A stretch of 64,000 bases of DNA from Pukyongia sp963768085. GTDB taxonomy: Bacteria > Bacteroidota > Bacteroidia > Flavobacteriales > Flavobacteriaceae. The DNA is taken from assembly GCA_963768085.1 (NCBI GenBank), contig CAVYGO010000003.1, positions 744,001 to 808,000 of the forward strand, written 5' to 3'. Position numbers and translations under genes: made by a program. This document shows, in pieces, positions 56,418-63,697 of the stretch (position 1 is the stretch's first letter; each line of letters begins with the position of its first letter). The notes under the pieces are model-generated. The model had not been told where the DNA came from. It saw only the letters and a program-made list of their open reading frames with translations, and did no database searches.

Positions 56418-57091
56418 TGGATAGAAGACAAGCATTGCGCAATTTAGGATTAGGCGCCGGAGCGATGGTCGCTACGCCCACCGTTATTGGTTTATTACAA
56501 AGCTGTAAAAGTGAACCGGATTTTGTTCCCGTATTTCTTAGTCCGGGAGAAGGGTATGCACTAAAGCATATGGTGGACCTTATTATTCCTTCCGATGAAA
56601 CCATTCCCGGAGCCGTAGACATTGGGGCTCATGAATTCATTGATTCGTACTGGAACGAAGTGACTCCGAAAATTCAGGGTCAGATTTGGAAAGAAAATTA
56701 TGAACCCCTCCAGGAACATATAAGAATGTTCTTTAAGTTATACGCCGATGATTTCAGAACTACATTCGAAAAAGAGTTGGAAGACGGTGAAGCAGAGGAA
56801 TTCGACCAGATGCTGTCTAAATATCTAAAGACCAGTAAAGAAGAACAGTTGGAAAGTTATATTATGATATCCGAATTCTATGAAGAATATGAAGAAGACA
56901 GCACGGTTGTTCCCGATTCGAAAGCAGCAATATTCAACTTAATCGCGGGAATAAGAGGCATGACGATCTGGGCGTGGAAATCGAGCGAACAGATTGGTGA
57001 AAATGTCTTGTGGTACGACCCTATTCCATCAAAACAAATAGGATGTATTCCCCTCGATGAAGCGGGTAACGGAAATGCCATGGCCTTATAA
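56417..57091 (+). CDS. Gluconate 2-dehydrogenase subunit 3 family, Tat-exported small subunit
   Basis: A 224-residue protein whose start at ATG 56417 gives MDRRQALRNLGLGAGAMV, a Tat signal, with LLQSC forming a possible lipobox. The rest is helical (GEGYALKHMVDLIIPSDETIPGAVDIGAHEFIDSYW), typical of the gluconate 2-dehydrogenase subunit 3 family, which partners GMC flavoproteins. The 1-base overlap (TAATG) with the GMC gene shows coupling. Its role is probably to fold, export and anchor the flavoprotein. Confidence 0.91.
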   Translation: MDRRQALRNLGLGAGAMVATPTVIGLLQSCKSEPDFVPVFLSPGEGYALKHMVDLIIPSDETIPGAVDIGAHEFIDSYWNEVTPKIQGQIWKENYEPLQEHIRMFFKLYADDFRTTFEKELEDGEAEEFDQMLSKYLKTSKEEQLESYIMISEFYEEYEEDSTVVPDSKAAIFNLIAGIRGMTIWAWKSSEQIGENVLWYDPIPSKQIGCIPLDEAGNGNAMAL

Positions 57092-57100
57092 TTAACAAAG

Positions 57101-58027
57101 ATGAAAAGACGACAATTCATAAAACAGGGAGCCCTAGCGGGCTCCCTGTTTTCATTTGGTGGCAGCATGCTGGCAGCGGAGGTTTTATCTGCTTCGAAAT
57201 TAACAAAACATAAATTCAATTTAAAATACGCGCCTCATATTGGAATGTTCAAAGTACATGCAGGAATGGATGTTGTGAGTCAATTGGAGTTTATGGCCGA
57301 ACAAGGATTCACCGCTTTCGAAGACAATGAAATGCGAAATCGTCCGCTGGCAGAACAGTCCAAAATGGCATCTGCCATGCAGAGATTAGGACTCCAAATG
57401 GGAGTATTTGTGGCTCATACCATATATTGGAAAGAGCCCAACCTCGCAAGTGGCAAAATTGCATGGCGTGATGAATTTCTCAGGGAAATATCAGCTTCTG
57501 TAGACGTAGCCAAACGAGTAAATGCTAAATGGATGACCGTGGTTCCGGGGCATGTGGACCTTAGGCTTAATATGAACTACCAAATGGCGAATGTTATAGA
57601 GACACTCAAACAAGCAAGCGCAATTATAGAACCGCATGGGCTCACTATGGTTCTGGAACCCTTGAACTTCAGGGATCATCCGGGATTATTTTTAACGGAA
57701 TCTCCGCAAGCCTTCGAAATTTGTAAAGCTGTGGACAGCCCGGCCTGTAAAATTCTGTTCGACATCTATCATCAGCAAATTCAGGAAGGGAATCTCATTC
57801 CGAATATTGAGGCCTGTTGGGAAGAAATAGGGTATTTTCAGATAGGGGATAATCCGGGAAGAAAAGAGCCTACTACCGGAGAGATCAATTATAAAAATGT
57901 GTTCAAATATATACATGAACGAGGTTACTCGGGAATACTTGGAATGGAACATGGAAATTCGAAGGAAGGCAAGGAAGGAGAACAACGAGTTATTGATGCT
58001 TACATTGAAGTGGACAAATTCCTTTAA
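57101..58027 (+). CDS. Hydroxypyruvate isomerase-like TIM-barrel protein, Tat signal
   Basis: A 308-residue TIM-barrel protein (FKVHAGMDVVSQLEFMAEQGFTAFEDNEM, TMVLEPLNFRDHPGLFL, ILFDIYHQQIQEGNL, QIGDNPGRKEPTTGEINY, GILGMEHGNSKEGKEGE) of the hydroxypyruvate isomerase type, with the expected Glu, Asp, His and Glu metal ligands. It has a Tat signal (MKRRQFIKQGALAGSL), so it acts outside the cytoplasm. It begins 9 bases after the small-subunit gene. Its signal-coding DNA holds a perfect 14-bp hairpin (separate entry). Confidence 0.9.
   Translation: MKRRQFIKQGALAGSLFSFGGSMLAAEVLSASKLTKHKFNLKYAPHIGMFKVHAGMDVVSQLEFMAEQGFTAFEDNEMRNRPLAEQSKMASAMQRLGLQMGVFVAHTIYWKEPNLASGKIAWRDEFLREISASVDVAKRVNAKWMTVVPGHVDLRLNMNYQMANVIETLKQASAIIEPHGLTMVLEPLNFRDHPGLFLTESPQAFEICKAVDSPACKILFDIYHQQIQEGNLIPNIEACWEEIGYFQIGDNPGRKEPTTGEINYKNVFKYIHERGYSGILGMEHGNSKEGKEGEQRVIDAYIEVDKFL
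57121..57152 (+). repeat. Terminator-like perfect hairpin inside the coding start of the TIM-barrel gene
   Basis: AAAACAGGGAGCCC (57121-57134), loop TAGC, GGGCTCCCTGTTTT (57139-57152): 14 perfect base pairs ending in four T residues, starting 20 bases downstream of the ATG and within the Tat-signal codons (KQGALAGSLF). The shape is that of an intrinsic terminator, so it could weaken transcription or translation of this gene relative to the two before it. Confidence 0.85.
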
Positions 58028-58036
58028 TTATGAGAG

Positions 58037-58549
58037 CTATTCGACAATAAATTTTCCTTTCATAAGTGCCGAATGTCCTGGAAAGCTGCAGATAAAATCA
58101 TAAGTACCTGCTTCCGGAGCCGTGAATGTGACTGAGACAGATTGACCGCCACCGATCATTTTTGTGTGAGCGATCACATCCTTTCCATCTTCGGGTATCC
58201 AATCTGAAGCTTCTCCTACTTCCGCGGCTTTAATGGAAAAATCAGTAATGGATACACCCGGTTTCAACAACACGAAATTGTGCCCCATTATCTTTATGTC
58301 CATTTTTCCAATATGCCGAAGGGTAAGTGTAACTTCCTGGCCAGCTTTCACTTTAATTTCCGATTTGTCATATTGCATGAGGTCGTTCCCGGTTAGGCCA
58401 ATGTTGACCGTATTTGAGTCCTCAGCTGTCTTTACTTTTTTAGAACCAATTTTGATCTCTTCTTTTTCTTCCTTTTTTTCTTTTTCACCTCCACAGCTGA
58501 ATACAACACTTAAGGCTAAAAAGAAAATGGTAAATCGCAGTAATTTCAT
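58037..58549 (-). CDS. azu: Azurin-type blue copper lipoprotein
   Basis: A 170-residue lipoprotein (Cys19 in VVFSC) with a Lys/Glu-rich linker, then an azurin domain. Copper ligands His90 (MGHNFVL), Cys154, His159 and Met163 (DFICSFPGHSALMKG) are complete. It probably carries electrons in the periplasm or at the outer membrane. I start at ATG 58549 (MKLLRFTIFFLALSV); the frame continues 14 codons upstream. It converges on the TIM-barrel gene with a 9-base gap, and is followed upstream by the YheT-like gene. Confidence 0.95.
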   Translation of the reverse strand: MKLLRFTIFFLALSVVFSCGGEKEKKEEKEEIKIGSKKVKTAEDSNTVNIGLTGNDLMQYDKSEIKVKAGQEVTLTLRHIGKMDIKIMGHNFVLLKPGVSITDFSIKAAEVGEASDWIPEDGKDVIAHTKMIGGGQSVSVTFTAPEAGTYDFICSFPGHSALMKGKFIVE

Positions 58550-58559
58550 ATAAAATAAT

Positions 58560-59522
58560 TTAAAAGTGTTCTTGTAAAAATTGTAACGCACGTGTTTCGT
58601 TATAATAGGTGTTTCCGGTTTGATAGAAACCTACGTGCCCGCCATATTCCGGAGTTTCAAGATAAAGATTTTTTAATTTGGATGCAAGTTCTCTGGGATA
58701 GCAAAGAGGACTTAAAAAGCTGTCATTTTCCGCATTGAGTATTAGGGTAGGGATTCTAACATGTGGCAGGAACTGGCGACTACTGTTTTTTTCATAATAA
58801 TCGTAAGCATCGGTGAAACCGTGAGCCGGCGCCGTGTAAATGTTATCGAAAGCCAGGAGCGATTTTATTTTGTTTATTTCTGAAGAAGAGGCATGTTCCG
58901 GAAATCGACTCACTTTTAGTTTATATTTCTTTCGAAGATGATATAGAAATGATGTTCGATACACCCAGTTGTGAAATTGTGTAAGCGATTCCAGGGATCC
59001 TTTCAAACTAAGAGGGGAGGATACAGCAATTGCATAGCTTATTTCCTTTGGCACGTCAATGCGTTCCCCTAAATATTTCAGGAGTAAGTTCCCGCCAAGG
59101 CTAAATCCGATCAATGCGATGTCGGAATATTTATCCTTATTAAGAATATACCGGATTATTTCATCGAGGTCATCCGTTTTGCCGGCATTATACGATTTGT
59201 ACTTTCGATTAGGCTCACCACTGCAGCCTCTGTAGTTGACGGCACAAACATCCCAACCGTTCTCTATAAGAACTTTCCCCTGTCCTTTAATATAAGAACG
59301 TTGGGCATTTCCTTCCAATCCATGAAGCAGTATGGCAATCTTCCCAGAAGAACGGTCAGCAAAAGAGAAATCCATATCCAGAAAATCGGAGTCCAGCAAG
59401 TCCAGGCGTTCACGTGACTGTTCTAATCTGGGAGTTGTACGAAATTTCGCCGAATAGATAGTTGAAAAATGGGTGTTTCTGAAAGCCCCTTTCGGCCGAT
59501 ACGATGAGCTTACGATTGGCAT
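58560..59522 (-). CDS. Alpha/beta hydrolase, YheT-like
   Basis: A 320-residue hydrolase of the YheT family. AILLHGLEGNAQRSYIKGQGKVLIENGWDVCAVNYRGCSGEPN gives the oxyanion region, and the nucleophile Ser141 sits in IGFSLGGNLLLKYLG; LILNAENDSFLSP and TPEYGGHVGFYQTG provide the Asp and His. Substrate unknown; related proteins are esterase-like. It starts 139 bases from the divergent tetR gene, which carries an operator palindrome. Confidence 0.92.
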   Translation of the reverse strand: MPIVSSSYRPKGAFRNTHFSTIYSAKFRTTPRLEQSRERLDLLDSDFLDMDFSFADRSSGKIAILLHGLEGNAQRSYIKGQGKVLIENGWDVCAVNYRGCSGEPNRKYKSYNAGKTDDLDEIIRYILNKDKYSDIALIGFSLGGNLLLKYLGERIDVPKEISYAIAVSSPLSLKGSLESLTQFHNWVYRTSFLYHLRKKYKLKVSRFPEHASSSEINKIKSLLAFDNIYTAPAHGFTDAYDYYEKNSSRQFLPHVRIPTLILNAENDSFLSPLCYPRELASKLKNLYLETPEYGGHVGFYQTGNTYYNETRALQFLQEHF

Positions 59523-59625
59523 TTAGTATAAATTAACGTCTTTGGTCTGACATGGTTCAGATCATTTTTTGGAATCATAAATATAGGATAAAAAATGATG
59601 GATTTCACGTTCTTAATAGGTAGCA

Positions 59626-59657
59626 TTTGGAAATTAAGATACCAATCGGTATCTTTG
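59626..59657 (+). promoter_or_regulatory. Promoter of the tetR-type gene, overlapped by its operator
   Basis: TTTG (59626-59629), 20 bases, then TATCTTTG (59650-59657), a full match to TTTG-N19/20-TAnnTTTG. The ATG lies at 59662, so the message would be almost leaderless. The palindrome at 59636-59655 covers the spacer and part of the -7 box, a layout for autorepression. Confidence 0.65.
59636..59655. promoter_or_regulatory. TetR-family operator candidate 1
   Basis: AAGATACC-AATC-GGTATCTT, a perfect 8+8 inverted repeat. A second copy of the inner 7+7 bases (AGATACC/GGTATCT) lies at 60268-60285 on the other side of the tetR gene. Confidence 0.7.
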
Positions 59658-59661
59658 CCTG

Positions 59662-60252
59662 ATGCGAAATGCTGAAGCCACAAAAAATACGATTATAAAA
59701 GAAAGCGCAAACCTGTTCAATACGCAGGGCTATAAGGCGACCTCTATTAGCGATATTACTCGCGCCACGGGATATACCAAGGGAGCCATTTACAGACATT
59801 TTACCAGTAAGCAGGATCTTGAACAGCATGCATTACGGAGACTATCGAAGCTTATGTTCGAGGAAATTAGCATATCTATCCGGGAAGCAAAGACCTTTCG
59901 TGACAAATTTGAGGCTATATTCTCCTTCTTCGAGAATTATATGAATGCTCCTTTATACGAGGGCGGATGCCCTTTAATGAACGCAGCGGTAGAATCGGAT
60001 GATACAGACCCGGTATTGCGCCAACAGGCCTTTAATATGTTAGCCCATTTAAAGGCTTCAATGGCAAAACTCATTGAAAACGGAATAAAAAATAACCAGG
60101 TACGGCCCGATGTGGACATTCCTTATTGCAGTACGGTTTTTATCGCTACTCTTGAAGGAGGGATCATGATGAGCAAGCTTGAACGGAATAAAAAGGCCAT
60201 TCAGCATACGATACAACATCTACGTGGGTTAATAACAGAAATGTCAGTTTAA
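59662..60252 (+). CDS. TetR/AcrR family transcriptional regulator
   Basis: A 196-residue repressor. The N-terminal helix-turn-helix shows TKNTIIKESANLFNTQGYKATSISDITRATGYTKGAIYRHFTSKQDLEQHAL, a textbook TetR domain. The C-terminal ligand domain (RDKFEAIFSFFENYMNAPLYEGGCPLMNAAVESDDTDP) is of the TetR_C type close to fatty acid or solvent responsive regulators. Palindromes AGATACC-N4-GGTATCT precede it and follow it, so it likely controls itself and the downstream hydrolase-thioesterase pair. Confidence 0.94.
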   Translation: MRNAEATKNTIIKESANLFNTQGYKATSISDITRATGYTKGAIYRHFTSKQDLEQHALRRLSKLMFEEISISIREAKTFRDKFEAIFSFFENYMNAPLYEGGCPLMNAAVESDDTDPVLRQQAFNMLAHLKASMAKLIENGIKNNQVRPDVDIPYCSTVFIATLEGGIMMSKLERNKKAIQHTIQHLRGLITEMSV

Positions 60253-60267
60253 AAAATTTAAAAAATA

Positions 60268-60285
60268 AGATACCGATAGGTATCT
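60268..60285. promoter_or_regulatory. TetR-family operator candidate 2
   Basis: AGATACC-GATA-GGTATCT, a perfect 7+7 inverted repeat ending 8 bases before the ATG of the hydrolase gene at 60294. Same half-sites as the copy at 59636-59655, only the centre differs. Confidence 0.7.
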
Positions 60286-60293
60286 ACTTTATC

Positions 60294-61160
60294 ATGTATA
60301 AAATTATACCAAAAATTATAGGGGGTTTGTTGAATATACTCACCCCGCTATTTCCAAAGTTCACACGCAACAAAGCCTTCGATCTACTCTGCAGGGTTAA
60401 GAGAATTCCAATAAGCGAGGAAGGTCAGTTCTTTTTTAGTAAAGGGGAAACTCTTTGGCTTGAAATTGCAGGATACAAGACTGCCTTACATCACTGGGGA
60501 AAAGGTCCTAAAAAAATTCTTTTTATACATGGCTGGATGAGTCATTCGCAACGTTGGAAGCAGTACGTTGAATCTTTAGATATAAATGAATTCACATGCT
60601 ATGCCCTGGATGCTCCCGGACATGGAGCTTCCGAAGGAAATTTCTTAAACCTTGAAATATACCGTGAAGCCTATGAGGAAGCGCTGGAGATAATTGGTCC
60701 GGTAGAAGTGCTTGTTGGCCATTCCTTTGGTAACCTGGTTGCCGGGTATCAATTCTTATTTAAACCGAATGTGCCTGTGGCCAGCTATGTGATTATGGGT
60801 TCTCCATCGGGGATGGATGCTCTTTTTAAATACTTCGACGATATCCTTGGATTATCACCTCGTATGCTACGGAATCTCAGTATAAAGATCAATGAAGTTC
60901 TTAAACTGCCAATTGATGATATTTCCATTCAAAATTTCTTTAAACAACTAAATAAGCCCGTGCTACTTATACATGAGGAAACGGACAGGATCACTCCTAT
61001 TATTCCCATAAAAGAAGCAGCCGCAGAAGCGGATAGAATTGAGGTATTCTATACAACCGGATTAGACCACACATTAAAAAGCCCGGAAATACTGAAAATG
61101 GTGAATAATTTTATTTATGAACAAACCAAAAATGAAATAGATGTACTTGAAAGAATTTGA
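60294..61160 (+). CDS. Alpha/beta hydrolase
   Basis: A 288-residue serine hydrolase: LFIHGWMSHSQRWKQY (oxyanion), ALDAPGHGASEG, the nucleophile Ser144 in VGHSFGNLVAGY, and PVLLIHEETDRITPI plus GLDHTLKSPE for Asp and His. It overlaps the thioesterase gene by 20 bases and lies just behind operator 2, so the two form a TetR-controlled unit. Substrate could be an acyl or thioester compound. Confidence 0.93.
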   Translation: MYKIIPKIIGGLLNILTPLFPKFTRNKAFDLLCRVKRIPISEEGQFFFSKGETLWLEIAGYKTALHHWGKGPKKILFIHGWMSHSQRWKQYVESLDINEFTCYALDAPGHGASEGNFLNLEIYREAYEEALEIIGPVEVLVGHSFGNLVAGYQFLFKPNVPVASYVIMGSPSGMDALFKYFDDILGLSPRMLRNLSIKINEVLKLPIDDISIQNFFKQLNKPVLLIHEETDRITPIIPIKEAAAEADRIEVFYTTGLDHTLKSPEILKMVNNFIYEQTKNEIDVLERI

Positions 61161-61617
61161 AATAAGATGGAATGATCTTGATGCTAACAGGCACCTGGCA
61201 AATAGTTCTTATGTGAATTATATGAGTCATACGCGAATGAGCTCACTCATCGATCATGGGATTGACCAAAACACATTGGCCAAATACAATATTGGCCCAG
61301 TTGTATTTCATGAACATATTTATTATTTCAAAGAATCCATCCATGGCAAAATAAAAGTAAGTTTCGAATTAGGTGGAACAAGTGCAGATGGCATGTTCTT
61401 CAAATTTGTCCATAATTTCTACAATGAAAAGGGTGAGAATCTTGCGGCCTGTGATATGCAGGGAGGATGGATGGATCTGAAAACCCGTAAGCTTACAGTA
61501 TTACCGGACAAATTACTCTCCAAAATGCATCTTATGCCAAAAAGCTCCGAATATAAAATACTCGAAAAGAGAGACATGCGTTCCACACGAAGCAGGCCGG
61601 CTAATTTGAAGTTTTAA
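61141..61617 (+). CDS. Acyl-CoA thioesterase, 4HBT hotdog fold
   Basis: A 158-residue hotdog-fold protein beginning MYLKEFEIRWNDLDANRHLANSSYVNYMSHTRM, the hallmark of 4-hydroxybenzoyl-CoA/acyl-CoA thioesterases, with the catalytic Asp in the DLDANRH segment. VFHEHIYYFKESIHGKIKVSFELGGTSADGMF follows the family pattern. The start overlaps the hydrolase gene, and its end overlaps the convergent EamA gene by 17 bases. Confidence 0.93.
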   Translation: MYLKEFEIRWNDLDANRHLANSSYVNYMSHTRMSSLIDHGIDQNTLAKYNIGPVVFHEHIYYFKESIHGKIKVSFELGGTSADGMFFKFVHNFYNEKGENLAACDMQGGWMDLKTRKLTVLPDKLLSKMHLMPKSSEYKILEKRDMRSTRSRPANLKF

Positions 61618-62500
61618 CTTTAGCTTTTTTGGTGGAAAGAAATACCCCGGTAAAGATTAATGCGGCGGCTAAAGCCCTTAACGGAGTTAGTGTGTCGGCT
61701 CCTGTGAGTATTGCGAAGATTCCGGCAATAACGGGTTGAAGATAAATAAACGCCCCTATGGTAGACGGGCTTAATTGTTTTAGCGCATAAATATTGAATA
61801 GATAGGTAAGAACTGTAGTGCCTGCTACTACGAAGACTAGCTTCCAGATAATATCGAAATTCAGTCCTGACCAGGCCACTTCAGAAAATTGTTCAAACCC
61901 TATTGGCAGATTCATTAATAATGCAAAAAGGAAGAATAATTTCATCAGGGTGATCGAACTGTATTTCGCAACCAGTGGTTTTACAAAGATCAGGTAGAAA
62001 GAATAGGAGGTGGCGTTAATTATAAATAATATATTCCCAAGTGGAATATTTGGTGCGTTGGGTTGTGCTTTTATTCCGAATAAAATTAGGGTGAGGGCAC
62101 CTGCCAATCCCAGGCCTATACCCAGGGCTTTAACCCATGTGATCCGGTCCTTCAGAAAAAAAGCCGATAAAACAAGTAAAAGTACCGGAGACAATGTAAT
62201 CACGACGGAACTGTTTATGGGAGTGGATAATTCCAGTCCTTTAAAAAACATGTTCATATTCAATACCATCCCGAAAAACGCACAGGCTATGATCCTGATC
62301 CAATCTTTTTTATCGATCTTCTCATGCTTATAGAAAAAACTTATGATCCAGAAGAATATTGCTGCACCCCCAACTCGCAGTAAAATAAAGCCGTAAGACC
62401 CGATTATATCTGGCATTAATCCTTTGGCGATCGTATGATTTATACCATAGATTGCGCTGGCGGCAGTCGCGGCGGTTAATGCGAGAATTCTCTTATCCAT
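61601..62500 (-). CDS. EamA/DMT family transporter
   Basis: A 299-residue membrane protein with ten helices in two EamA repeats (AATAASAIYGINHTIAKGLMPDIIGSYGFILLRVGGAAIFFW; INSSVVITLSPVLLLVLSAFFLKDRITWVKALGIGLGLAGALTLI; second repeat AFIYLQPVIAGIFAILTGADTLTPLRALAAALIFTGVFLS). It exports or imports small metabolites; substrate unknown. Its first base overlaps the stop of the ArsC-like gene. Confidence 0.92.
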   Translation of the reverse strand: MDKRILALTAATAASAIYGINHTIAKGLMPDIIGSYGFILLRVGGAAIFFWIISFFYKHEKIDKKDWIRIIACAFFGMVLNMNMFFKGLELSTPINSSVVITLSPVLLLVLSAFFLKDRITWVKALGIGLGLAGALTLILFGIKAQPNAPNIPLGNILFIINATSYSFYLIFVKPLVAKYSSITLMKLFFLFALLMNLPIGFEQFSEVAWSGLNFDIIWKLVFVVAGTTVLTYLFNIYALKQLSPSTIGAFIYLQPVIAGIFAILTGADTLTPLRALAAALIFTGVFLSTKKAKVKTSN

Positions 62501-62856
62501 TAGTTTTGGTTCACAGCGCTGGACGCTGCTTCCACGGTCTTCTTACTATTTCCTATGAAAATCTCACCATTATAGACGAGTACGGGGCGCTTCAGGAATG
62601 TATAGTGTTCAAGTAACAGGGATTTAAAATCATTTTCATGTAAATCAACTTCCTTCAGGTTTCTTTCTTTATACAATCTGGCCCTCTTACTGAAGAGCGC
62701 CTCATAACTTCCCGACAGCTTGGACAATAAGACAAGCTCCGAGGCGGATAGGGGTTGACTTTTTATTTCTCGAAGTTGAACTGAATTTGGTAAATTCAGG
62801 GCTTGCATGATTCGATGACAGGTATCGCAGGTAGAGAGATAATAGAAAGTATTCAT
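62500..62856 (-). CDS. ArsC/Spx-like thioredoxin-fold protein
   Basis: A 118-residue protein with a CxxC motif at YYLSTCDTCHRIMQAL and the ArsC/Spx pattern LREIKSQPLSASELVLLSK, SKRARLYKE, LLLEHYTFLKRPVLVYNGEIFIG. It is close to the YffB/arsenate reductase-like group; no evidence of arsenic genes nearby. It overlaps its neighbours by 1-4 bases on both sides, forming a three-gene unit with the lipoprotein and the transporter. Confidence 0.9.
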   Translation of the reverse strand: MNTFYYLSTCDTCHRIMQALNLPNSVQLREIKSQPLSASELVLLSKLSGSYEALFSKRARLYKERNLKEVDLHENDFKSLLLEHYTFLKRPVLVYNGEIFIGNSKKTVEAASSAVNQN

Positions 62857-63620
62857 TGGATTGAAATGGCTAGATAGGATTTTAACTTCGATAAAGGGAT
62901 TTCAAGTTCGATCGGTCCCGCGGCATAGCTGGCGATATCGTACTGGTTGTATATCAGAATAAGGTTGGACCCACTTAGTCCAATGGATTCCGGCAAATAA
63001 AAAGTGTCATTTTCGAACCAAAAACCAGTTGCATTTATAGATTCATCTGCGGGAATATTGTGTACTTCTCTGAACTCCATTTCGGCAAATAAAGTAAATG
63101 CATTTATATCGGAGAACAGATCTTCCACGGCGATTTCGTCCCCTGTTTGTGCATCGAATATCTTAAAAAATGTGGCTCCATAGCCGTGTGCTCCTCCTGT
63201 AAACAGGTATTGATGCATTTCCATGCATAGTATGTCATCCGTTTGATAGGTTTCGATAATATTGATGTCTACAAAGTATTCGAGCTGCATATCGGGAAAT
63301 TCCGCACTATGTGTGTGATACATTTTTATGAATTGAGTAGCGGCTTCTTCGATGGAATTCGCAGATGGTTTTGAGGTTTCATCGCCCAGATATAAGGCAT
63401 CAATAATGAATTCTTTAACGACGGAATTTATTTTTACGGACCTGTCTCCGTCATCGGGGATCGAAATGTAATTTACGGTAATCTCGGGACAGCTTGTTGT
63501 ATCACAGGCTTTTAGCTGTTTTTCGGTAAAATTTTGGGCAGAAATGCTTATAGGTTGTTCCTGCTTGCAGGAGCTGATACCAAAAAAAATATAAAAGGCA
63601 AATAAATATCTTAAAAACAT
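62853..63620 (-). CDS. DUF4163/DUF3298 domain lipoprotein (RsiV-like)
   Basis: A 255-residue lipoprotein (FFGISSC) with an N-terminal DUF4163-like half (CDTTSCPEITVNYISIPDDGD) and the DUF3298 signature HQYLFTGGAHGYGATFFKIFDAQTGDEIAVEDLF. The fold is shared with the anti-sigma factor RsiV, but there is no sigma factor nearby, and function remains unknown. It leads the unit with the ArsC-like and EamA genes. The divergent promoter for the metB-like gene lies in the 77-base spacer. Confidence 0.88.
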   Translation of the reverse strand: MFLRYLFAFYIFFGISSCKQEQPISISAQNFTEKQLKACDTTSCPEITVNYISIPDDGDRSVKINSVVKEFIIDALYLGDETSKPSANSIEEAATQFIKMYHTHSAEFPDMQLEYFVDINIIETYQTDDILCMEMHQYLFTGGAHGYGATFFKIFDAQTGDEIAVEDLFSDINAFTLFAEMEFREVHNIPADESINATGFWFENDTFYLPESIGLSGSNLILIYNQYDIASYAAGPIELEIPLSKLKSYLAISIQ

Positions 63621-63640
63621 CCGTTAAAAATACAAATGAA

Positions 63641-63671
63641 TTCGCATTCACGAAGTATTGTATTACTTTTG
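63641..63671 (+). promoter_or_regulatory. Promoter of the cystathionine gamma-synthase-like gene
   Basis: TTCG (63641-63644), 19 bases, TACTTTTG (63664-63671). The -7 box fits TAnnTTTG exactly and the -33 box with one mismatch; the start codon is 27 bases further on. Confidence 0.55.
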
Positions 63672-63697
63672 TTTTTTAGAAATTCAGAAATAAATCC

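Noticed and set aside
62500..62856. Arsenic resistance gene
   Set aside because: The protein is ArsC-like, but no arsenic transporter or ArsR regulator is nearby and the family has other roles.
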